A stretch of 64,000 bases of DNA. Source: Thalassomonas actiniarum (GTDB lineage Bacteria > Pseudomonadota > Gammaproteobacteria > Enterobacterales > Alteromonadaceae). Below, one piece after another: positions 1-7,181 of the stretch (the stretch's first letter is position 1; every line of letters starts with the position of its first letter). The notes under the pieces were generated by a model. It searched no databases and was not told the origin of the DNA. It worked only from the letters and a program-made list of their open reading frames with translations. Both the position numbers and the translations under genes were made by a program. Where the stretch lies: NCBI RefSeq assembly GCF_000948975.2, contig NZ_CP059736.1, positions 372,001-436,000 of the forward strand, in the 5' to 3' direction.

Positions 1-1575
1 TGAAGGGTTGGTGATGATCACACATTCGGTATTGCCGACATGTTTTGAGCGTACGCTATCGTCACCCGGCGAAGGCCAGCTCCCTGCCCTGCCTTCCAGG
101 GAAAGGTTCCCTAAGCCATGTTTAGTGGTAATGGCAATACTGGTGACCGCAGGCGTGACATTATAGGCAGAAATACTAAAGCCCTGTTTAGCACTGGATG
201 CCGGCACACACACAGGCACACCGTCAGTTAACGTACCTGAGGTATCCGGGTCTTGGCTGGCACAGACATCAGGCAAGCTGCCTGTCGGTGGATTGATAAT
301 GACACCGTCAAAGGAGACCGTGTAATCTTCAAACTCACCGGAGGCAACATTGCTACATGGCGCGCTAAGGGCCTGATTGTATTGCATGCCGATACGCATG
401 CGGGTTGAACCTGAAGCGGTTTCCGGTACGGTAATGGTGCCGTTGACCGCCCCGTTGCCGCTTAAGGCGGAGATCACTTGTTCCCCGGCATCCAGAAAAT
501 CGCCGTCTTTATTAAAGTCAATCCATACCGCCCAGTGCTCCGTGTAGGCGTTACCGCTAAAGCCCGGGGTTAAGGTAATGGTGTTGGCTCCTTTGGCCAG
601 TTTTGCCACCTGACTGGTGTAATCGGCATAGTCGGATTGCGCTGATGTATTGTTTAAATCGCCCACTCGCACACCGGCGATCCATTCATGGCTGCCGCCG
701 CCGCTGACCGCGCAATAATCTGTGGGATTGGTGCTGCCATCATTAATAGTGACTGAGGTGGTTGCTGAAGCTGAAGCGCCGTCATCGTCGGTCACGGTTA
801 AAGTAACCGTATAGCTGCCTGCACTATGGTAAACATGATTGGGGTTTGCCGAGGTGCTGCTATTGCCGTCACCAAAATCCCATAACCAGGAAACAATATT
901 GCCATCACTGTCTGACGAGCCGTTGCTGTTCATGGCAATACCGGCTCCGATATCGCCTGAATAGGGCCCGTCTGTTACTGCAGTCGGTGGCTGGTTGGAT
1001 GCAGAGCCGCCCAGGGAAACGCTATAATCTTCGACTTCTCCGGAGACTATATTTTCACAAGGGTTAAGCACTGCCTGGTTATATTTCATCAGGACCCGCA
1101 TACGGGTATTGCCCGATACATTTGCAGGCACTTCAATGGTACCGTTAACCGCGCTGTTACCGCTGCCGGTCATCACGTTTTCACCGCTGTCGGTAAAGTC
1201 ACCGTCCTGGTTGAAATCAATATAGACGGCAAAGTGCTCGGTATAGGCATTATTGACAAAACCCGGGGTTAAGGTAATGGCGTTGGCGCCGGGCACTAAG
1301 TTTGCGGTGAGTGCGGTAAAGTCGGTGTAAGGCGACACGCCGGTCGAAGTATTGTCGAGGTTCGCTACTTCTACCCTGGCGATATATTCGTAATCGCCGC
1401 CACCGGTACTGGTACAATAAGTGGCCGCGGCAGCTAAGTCAGCATTTACCGCCAGGCTTGTCTTTGCACTTTTGACGGGGGCCGGAAGCCCGCCTGTTAT
1501 CGTGGCGTGGGATGTGGCGCCTATCGAAGACAGCGCTGTCAGCAATAGCAAGCGCCTGGTATTGATATTTTTCAT
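1..1575 (-). CDS. Secreted GEVED/PKD-domain surface protein, 3' part outside the window
   Basis: The frame is open from an ATG at 1575 to the left edge (525 codons) with no stop, so the C-terminus is missing. The N-terminus is a signal peptide (basic start, hydrophobic core, SHA-like cleavage site near residue 25). I read a first GEVED domain at about residues 45-180 (ending GEVEDYSV), a PKD domain at about 205-283 (HVYHSAGSYTVTLTV), a second GEVED domain at about 285-418 (ending GEFEDYTV), and then the start of a domain like the bacterial pre-peptidase C-terminal or PPC type (GSWPSPGDDSVRS). These modules are common in secreted proteases and adhesins of marine bacteria; a catalytic domain, if any, must lie beyond the window. 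AAGGA lies 11 bases before the ATG. In-frame ATGs just upstream are alternatives. Confidence 0.85.
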   Translation of the reverse strand, partial: MKNINTRRLLLLTALSSIGATSHATITGGLPAPVKSAKTSLAVNADLAAAATYCTSTGGGDYEYIARVEVANLDNTSTGVSPYTDFTALTANLVPGANAITLTPGFVNNAYTEHFAVYIDFNQDGDFTDSGENVMTGSGNSAVNGTIEVPANVSGNTRMRVLMKYNQAVLNPCENIVSGEVEDYSVSLGGSASNQPPTAVTDGPYSGDIGAGIAMNSNGSSDSDGNIVSWLWDFGDGNSSTSANPNHVYHSAGSYTVTLTVTDDDGASASATTSVTINDGSTNPTDYCAVSGGGSHEWIAGVRVGDLNNTSAQSDYADYTSQVAKLAKGANTITLTPGFSGNAYTEHWAVWIDFNKDGDFLDAGEQVISALSGNGAVNGTITVPETASGSTRMRIGMQYNQALSAPCSNVASGEFEDYTVSFDGVIINPPTGSLPDVCASQDPDTSGTLTDGVPVCVPASSAKQGFSISAYNVTPAVTSIAITTKHGLGNLSLEGRAGSWPSPGDDSVRSKHVGNTECVIITNPS

Positions 1576-2052
1576 TTCTATCATCATCCTTATGTTTTAG
1601 TTTTTATTCATTATTTTTTTCAGTTATTCAGCTCACCTTAACGTTATTAAATTCACTAAGTGTCAACGGCTGGATTGCGTTGTAGCAAAAATAACTACTC
1701 ACAAGTTAGCAAATAATTCGGAATATTGTATATTTTATACTCAAAATAAAATTGAAAAATATACAGCAGGAAAGCTGGAAATTGATTAATTCTATGAATA
1801 TTAATGATTTTATAATAAAAAATTCACATATAATTAAATGCGTATTTATATGCGATATAGAGATAAAACATTTGTTCACCTGCTGGCTCAAAAGGCCCGA
1901 TGAACAAGGTGTCAGGTTTTGCCTTTAGTGATAACGGTTGGGAAAATGCCAAGGTGACAATATAAACGCAAGTGATGTTAATAAAGCATTTCGGTAAAGC
2001 TAAAACTGACTTTATAGCCTGCCCGCTAGCGCTTTATTTTTTCGGTAAAAAA
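1576..2052. other. AT-rich intergenic region, no supported gene
   Basis: This stretch of about 480 bases separates the start of the GEVED/PKD gene from the terminator of the next minus-strand gene. Positions 1700-1880 are strongly AT-rich. A 61-codon minus-strand frame there has low-complexity composition (Ile, Phe, Ser) and no convincing ribosome site, so I do not call it. The region probably holds the promoter of the gene that starts at 1575. Confidence 0.5.
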
Positions 2053-2079
2053 AAAGCTGCACTTGAGTTGTGCAGCTTT
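2053..2079 (-). terminator. Rho-independent terminator of the 2097-4262 gene
   Basis: A perfect 10-bp stem (AAAGCTGCAC with GTGCAGCTTT) has a 7-base loop. Read on the minus strand it is followed by a run of nine T, and it lies 18 bases beyond the stop codon of the gene at 2097-4262. Confidence 0.9.
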
Positions 2080-2096
2080 GTATTACACCTACCTGC

Positions 2097-4262
2097 CTAG
2101 AACATGCACAGTTTCTTTGATGGGATCGGGAACTTAACTTTAATCCCCAATATTTTGAAAGACTTATTCATGCTTGGCGTTGAGAAGCAGCCATTTAAGT
2201 CTAAGTTGCCGTTGATCGTGTCCAAACTGTCGGTTTTACAGGTTTGCTTGCTTTTACCGGCAAATTTAACTTTTGCGCAATACTTCACTTTTAGCTCGGT
2301 TTCGTGTCTGGCAGCGGCTTTGCTGCCGTTGACTTCGCCGCGGTATTGACCGTCACCGTAAATTTTAAAAGTCTGCCACTTGATAAAGTTACCGCCGCCA
2401 ATAGGCAAGTCACCGGTGCTTAAGCCATTTTTAGCTATATATGCACTGAATTTTTGTGAAAATTTGTTTGCTGATGAATAGCTTAAATCCCCCATGACGA
2501 ACCTTTTTGCCTTGTTGCCGTACTTCATCGCGGCATTTTTCACGCTGACACCGGCTTCGGTGAGTTCTACCCTGGCTTCTTCTACCGTACCGTCGGTTAA
2601 GTTGAGGGTTTGGTTTGTTGCCGAAGACAGGGTATCTACAGCCGTAGCGCTGGTATTGCCGAGCACTTCAATGGCGTCCTCACCGACATTGACGATACCG
2701 GAAATCGGGATCCATGAAGTATCAGTGGCTTGACACAAATCAAAAGAGACATTGCCCAGACTGTAACCGGCAACATTTACCGTACTGCCGGTGTCGATGG
2801 TGGTTTTACAAGTGCTGGCATTCGCTTCGAGCTTAAAGCCGATATCTGAGCCCTTGTAGCCAAAACGGCCATCCATGGTTAAACCGTCTTTAATGCCGGG
2901 GGTATTATAGTTGATGCTTTGCGAGCCCTTTAAAATATAATCGTTGTGAGAAAGATCTGCTTTAAAGAAGCTGTCGTAGCTGGCAAGGCCGCTATCGTTG
3001 CCGTCCATATGGCCATAAACCATCACTTGTGGGGTTTGCATGCCTGCCAGGAGTTTTTTAATCCAGTTGCCGGCGATGCCGCCTTCGAGTGAGTCTACGC
3101 TGCTTGCCCAAAAAGAAAACGATTTGCTGGCAGTATTAAAATTCATCGAACCTTTGCCCAGGTTCATGGAAAAACCAATGCCGGAGATACTGCCCAGATC
3201 TAATTTTAACGTGCCGTTGCCGGCCAGCTGGGTATCTGATGCCAGTTCGGTCAGTTTTTGGGAGACCTTATCGCTAAGGCCCTGTCCGCCCCCCAGACCA
3301 TCATCATTTTGGTCAAAATCAACGTTGAACATACCGTCGACCGAAATGGGGTACGGGGTAAACTTGATCTTGCCGCCAACCACTAAGTGGCCGTCCTGGT
3401 TGAATTTTTCGCTATCGAAACTGTCGCTGACCTGCCAGTTGTTACCGTTGAACTGGGCCCCTTGCCAGCTGGCGCCATCCCATAAGGGATAGTCGGCGGC
3501 AAAGCCCAAACGGCCGTGGTAGGAAAGCCCCTGTGAAGTTAATTGTACCGGACTGGACTTTAGTGCCCCTTTGGTAAACAAGTCCGTTTCAAAATAATAG
3601 AGGGGATCTTTCCAGTCCAATACAAACTTAAAGCTGGCTGAATTGCTGCCGGCAGAAGCCTCGATTGAATCGGTTAGCGCCATTTTGCCGCCGTCGGTAT
3701 AGGACAAGTCGAAAAAGACCATCAGGCGGTTATCGGCCAATCCCACTTTAATATTGGCGTAGTCGTTTAATATTGCCCCCTTGGCCACGGCAAAAGCAAA
3801 ACGGCTGCCGCTCATGTTGTCGGTGAGTAAGTTGCTGCCGCCAAAGCCCAGGTTGGGGATTTCTCGCAATTCACCGAAGAACTCGCCATTGTCGGAGATA
3901 ATCACCTGATAGCTGTCGACGGTAAAATCCAGGATCCCTTCAAGATCACCGGCGACCGGCGCAAACTGCACCGATCCCTCACACTGATAATAGGCATTAT
4001 TGGTGTTGTATTGATCTGAGATATCCAGCCAGCCATTGAAGCAGGTGACATCGGCCTGAAAACTGTCGAGCTGATAGCGGATTGTATCGCCACTTCGCGC
4101 TAACGAATGAGATGTTGCCGCCGCCAGGGTCTGTGACATGGCATTGTGTAAATCGCTTGAGCTTAGCTGATAGCCAGGCGCTGCAGCGGCGGAAAACGTG
4201 CCGGCTGTCAAAGACAGGGCGAGAGCAGATGTTAATGGATTTTTACGGGTAAAGTTAAACAT
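2097..4262 (-). CDS. Secreted protein of unknown function, 721 residues
   Basis: I do not recognise the family. The first 27 residues form a typical Sec signal peptide (basic MFNFTRK, Ala/Leu-rich core, cleavage after AAAA/AAP), so the mature protein should be periplasmic, surface-bound or secreted. The mature part is rich in Gly, Ser, Asn and Asp, looks largely beta-structured, has no transmembrane segment after the signal peptide, and carries a few Cys (in CKTT, DLCQ, YCAK, QTCK, NGCF and KLCMF) that could form disulfides. The ATG at 4262 has AAAGGAA 7 bases upstream. It appears to be a single-gene unit: its own terminator follows, and the next gene upstream ends with a separate hairpin. 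Confidence 0.8.
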   Translation of the reverse strand: MFNFTRKNPLTSALALSLTAGTFSAAAAPGYQLSSSDLHNAMSQTLAAATSHSLARSGDTIRYQLDSFQADVTCFNGWLDISDQYNTNNAYYQCEGSVQFAPVAGDLEGILDFTVDSYQVIISDNGEFFGELREIPNLGFGGSNLLTDNMSGSRFAFAVAKGAILNDYANIKVGLADNRLMVFFDLSYTDGGKMALTDSIEASAGSNSASFKFVLDWKDPLYYFETDLFTKGALKSSPVQLTSQGLSYHGRLGFAADYPLWDGASWQGAQFNGNNWQVSDSFDSEKFNQDGHLVVGGKIKFTPYPISVDGMFNVDFDQNDDGLGGGQGLSDKVSQKLTELASDTQLAGNGTLKLDLGSISGIGFSMNLGKGSMNFNTASKSFSFWASSVDSLEGGIAGNWIKKLLAGMQTPQVMVYGHMDGNDSGLASYDSFFKADLSHNDYILKGSQSINYNTPGIKDGLTMDGRFGYKGSDIGFKLEANASTCKTTIDTGSTVNVAGYSLGNVSFDLCQATDTSWIPISGIVNVGEDAIEVLGNTSATAVDTLSSATNQTLNLTDGTVEEARVELTEAGVSVKNAAMKYGNKAKRFVMGDLSYSSANKFSQKFSAYIAKNGLSTGDLPIGGGNFIKWQTFKIYGDGQYRGEVNGSKAAARHETELKVKYCAKVKFAGKSKQTCKTDSLDTINGNLDLNGCFSTPSMNKSFKILGIKVKFPIPSKKLCMF

Positions 4263-4399
4263 AAATATTTCCTTTATTGAATGTTTGCTAAATGTTTACC
4301 AGGTAAAACAAAGGAATGTTGCCCATTCCTTGACAATGAGTAACCAAAAATAAAAGAAAGTTGTTTTGTGGTGGAGATAATATGAGCGGGGGGAAGATA

Positions 4400-4427
4400 A
4401 AGTGCCGTAAACCGGGTTACGGCACTT
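4400..4427 (-). terminator. Terminator hairpin of the glutathione transferase gene
   Basis: A perfect 11-bp stem (AAGTGCCGTAA with TTACGGCACTT) and a 6-base loop lie 15 bases past the stop of the minus-strand gene at 4442. The T tail on the minus strand is short (CTTTATCTTCC), so termination may be moderate. Confidence 0.65.
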
Positions 4428-4441
4428 GTTGCTTGATATGA

Positions 4442-5149
4442 TCAGGCACAACAACTCGCTTTGCTGCGCTCGCATGATGCGCTGTTGTCAATGCCGCGCA
4501 TCTTTTTCCCCAGCTGGGTTTCTTCTGCCAGATAAAGGTCAGAAAAACGTTCAACAAAATCGGCGGGAACAGATTTTTCCGCCAAACCGGTTGCCAGTAC
4601 GGCTGCCTGCCATGCTTTTACTTTCGGGTAGCCTGCCAGGAAATCATAGCCCGACTTTTGCTCGATAATGGCGGCGCGGTGCAGTAAAGGTAACCAGGCA
4701 ATATCGACATTGCTTAGTTGTTCACCTTTAAAGTAAGGTCCCTTAGTCAATACCTTTTCCGCTTTTTCAAATGCCTTGCCCAGTTTGGCTGTGCGCTCAA
4801 GCAGGGTATCTTCATCGCCGCTGCGCATTGAAGTACATTGCACCAGATAATGTTTGGAGGCTTGATAGCTCCATGCCCTGTCTTTGGCGCGTTGTTCCGG
4901 GGTGATATCCTGCTCCAGTGGCGTTGTGATCTCTTCGATATATTCGACTATGGCATCGGATTCAAATAAGGCTTCCCCCGATTCGGTGACCAGCACAGGC
5001 ACCTGGCCGGTAGGCGAAAGATCCAGAAACCACCGGGGTTTGTCTTTCAGGCTGATAAAGTCAATTTCATAAGGGACTTTTTTGGCTGCCAATAACGCGG
5101 TTACCCGTTGAACAAACGGGCAGATGGTAAAGCTGATAATTTTGATCAT
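4442..5149 (-). CDS. Glutathione S-transferase family protein, omega-like
   Basis: A soluble 235-residue protein of usual GST length. The N-terminal thioredoxin-fold domain has CPFVQR at residues 10-15, the place of the omega-class catalytic cysteine, then the cis-Pro motif TGQVPVL and the glutathione-contacting ESDAIVEYI. The C-terminal half is helical. Cys in place of Ser or Tyr at the active site suggests thiol transfer, dehydroascorbate reduction or glutathionyl-substrate reduction rather than classical conjugation; the true substrate cannot be read from the sequence. The C-terminal tail is odd, with several Cys (SASCERSKASCCA). The gene stands alone on the minus strand with its own terminator. 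Confidence 0.85.
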   Translation of the reverse strand: MIKIISFTICPFVQRVTALLAAKKVPYEIDFISLKDKPRWFLDLSPTGQVPVLVTESGEALFESDAIVEYIEEITTPLEQDITPEQRAKDRAWSYQASKHYLVQCTSMRSGDEDTLLERTAKLGKAFEKAEKVLTKGPYFKGEQLSNVDIAWLPLLHRAAIIEQKSGYDFLAGYPKVKAWQAAVLATGLAEKSVPADFVERFSDLYLAEETQLGKKMRGIDNSASCERSKASCCA

Positions 5150-5439
5150 TTCAGAGACTCCTCAATTTTTAGGTTCCTAGCTAAGACGAGGCAGACTGCT
5201 AAAAGACGAAATTTTTTTTAATTTGTGTGTTTAGTGCCTGTTTTTCCACCGGAGAAAAATCGGTTTTTTGATAAGCATGTGATGCGTTTTTTATTTCCCT
5301 GACTTGCTGTATTTGCTTTAAAACCATGTCAGGCGAGAGATGACAGCCAGTAAAGAATAGTTAAAATTTTCTTTATTTACAGCAGCTTCTCTTATTTCAA
5401 CTAAGCTTGGTTTGTCAAACAATAAAAAAGGAGCTTTTG

Positions 5440-7095
5440 ATGAAAAAGAAGACAAGGATGGAAAAAAGATCGTCCCGCCAAATATTATCTGTACTCATTT
5501 GCCGAACACTTTCAGTAAGCAAGCGCTTATTTAGCCTCATACTTTCGGTGTGTTTTTTCTGTAGCGGCTTAGCTTATGCGCAAGCAAACATGATAAACAC
5601 GACCGCTGTCACAGGTTTTGCCGACCTGCATGTGCATCAAATGGCAGAGCTGGCTTATGCCGGTGCCTGGTTCCACGGCTCTCACCAGGGAGAAGAAGCC
5701 CATGCACTTGCTGCATGCAGCGGCGGCAATTTTTTTGGCGGTGACCATGCCAGAACGGTATTAACCGGCATAGTCAATGAAACCCTGGGCAGAGTACCGG
5801 GCACTGAGGGCGATACCGGTTTGCATAAATATAAAAAGCAGGGCTTTCCTGGGTATAGCGGCTGGCCGCGCTGGGACAGCATAGCCCACCAGCAGGTATG
5901 GGAGGGGCATTTAAAGCAGGCCCATGATGCCGGGTTAAGCCTGTATGTGATGTCGGCGGTAGACTATAAGCAGTTATGTGACATTATGCCCAATCGCAAT
6001 AAAAAAGCGGGCTTGTCCTGTGATGAAATGCTGAGTGTCGATAAGCAGCTTGATGCCTTAGTTAATTTTACCGCCACCCGGGATTGGGTTGAAATTGCCA
6101 CTACTCCTGAGCAGGCCCGTACTATCATTCACCAGGGCAAGCTGGCGGCGGTGATGGCGATAGAAGCTTCCCATCTGTTTGCGGATCAGGACTGGCAATC
6201 TAGCCTGGATCACTTCTATAACAAAGGCGTCAGGGTGCTCCAGCCGGTACATCAAAGCGATAACCGTTTCGGCGGCGCGGCTCCCCATCATTTTATTTTT
6301 AAACTGTTTCAATTTTTAGAAGATATAGGCAATACCCCTATCGGTGAATTGGGTTTTATCCTGGATGAACAGGGGAAAAATATCAAAGGCCTCACCGAGG
6401 AAGGTAAGGCAATGGTAGCGGCCATGATGGAGAAAAATATGCTCATCGACCTGGCCCATATGTCGGAGCGTTCGGTGGCCGACACTTATGTTATGGCCAG
6501 GGAAAACCAATATTACCCTTTGATGATTTCCCATGGCCACCTGCGCTCTATTATGCTCGATGAAAAACAAAAAGAAGAAAAAACCACCCCGGATAATATC
6601 GTTGCCATGATACGGGAAACCGGCGGTATTTTTGGCTTAAGAACCGGCGCCGAGCAAGTGAAAAGTTATGGCCCCTCGGTTGTTGCCAATGATTGCGACG
6701 GCTCGGTTAAATCGTTTGCCCAGGCCTATGAATACGCCAGCCGCGGCTTAAAGGTAGACCTGGCTTTTGCCAGTGATATGAATGGTTTTATCCAGCAGCT
6801 CAGGCCCAGGTTCGGCGATAACAAAGAGGCCTGCGGCGCGTCGGGGAAAAATGCCATTGTTAAGGAGCAAATTGCCAAACAGCAAAACCCTTCCGGTACT
6901 GCCCTGGACTATGACGGTTTTGCCCATATCGGTGCCGAGGGCGATATTATCAGCGAGTTAAAAAATTTAGGGGTCGATACCACAGCCATTGAAAATTCGA
7001 CGGAAAACTTCATCCGCATGTGGCAGCGTGGTTACGATAGCAACAGAGCCGGGCCTTTGGATATTTCCGATATGGACACCGGCGGCATAGAGTAA
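5440..7095 (+). CDS. Exported membrane dipeptidase-like metallohydrolase (peptidase M19)
   Basis: The motifs match the M19 (renal dipeptidase-like) TIM-barrel metallohydrolases: DLHVH near residues 62-66, the bridging Glu in AVMAIEASH, ISHGH, and the Asp in FASDMNG. The family hydrolyses dipeptides or similar small amides with two zinc ions. The start is set to the ATG at 5440 because AAAAAGGAG lies 6 bases upstream; a longer frame from 5407 lacks a ribosome site. The N-terminus is then a long signal peptide or anchor (basic MKKKTRMEKRSSR, hydrophobic stretch, AYA-QA cleavage site), placing the enzyme in the periplasm or outside. At about 551 residues it is longer than typical M19 enzymes (300-400), with extra insertions between motifs, so substrate preference may differ. 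Confidence 0.85.
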   Translation: MKKKTRMEKRSSRQILSVLICRTLSVSKRLFSLILSVCFFCSGLAYAQANMINTTAVTGFADLHVHQMAELAYAGAWFHGSHQGEEAHALAACSGGNFFGGDHARTVLTGIVNETLGRVPGTEGDTGLHKYKKQGFPGYSGWPRWDSIAHQQVWEGHLKQAHDAGLSLYVMSAVDYKQLCDIMPNRNKKAGLSCDEMLSVDKQLDALVNFTATRDWVEIATTPEQARTIIHQGKLAAVMAIEASHLFADQDWQSSLDHFYNKGVRVLQPVHQSDNRFGGAAPHHFIFKLFQFLEDIGNTPIGELGFILDEQGKNIKGLTEEGKAMVAAMMEKNMLIDLAHMSERSVADTYVMARENQYYPLMISHGHLRSIMLDEKQKEEKTTPDNIVAMIRETGGIFGLRTGAEQVKSYGPSVVANDCDGSVKSFAQAYEYASRGLKVDLAFASDMNGFIQQLRPRFGDNKEACGASGKNAIVKEQIAKQQNPSGTALDYDGFAHIGAEGDIISELKNLGVDTTAIENSTENFIRMWQRGYDSNRAGPLDISDMDTGGIE

Positions 7096-7118
7096 GCATC
7101 TTGGGCCAGCTTATGGTT

Positions 7119-7146
7119 GAAGCCTGAATAGATGTGTTCAGGCTTC
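7119..7146. terminator. Hairpin between convergent genes, possible bidirectional terminator
   Basis: A perfect 10-bp stem (GAAGCCTGAA with TTCAGGCTTC) with an 8-base loop sits between the stop at 7095 on the plus strand and the stop at 7182 on the minus strand. There is no good T run on either side, so terminator function is only inferred from position. Confidence 0.5.
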
Positions 7147-7181
7147 AGGCTAACTTTAGCGTAAAGAGGTTCAGCTTTGTA

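Noticed and set aside
1706-1891. 61-codon minus-strand frame in AT-rich DNA
   Set aside because: Low-complexity Ile/Phe/Ser composition and no ribosome site; random open frames are expected in such AT-rich sequence.
3040-3492. 150-codon plus-strand frame
   Set aside because: It is antisense to the secreted 721-residue protein, with Pro/Ser-rich composition typical of a shadow frame.
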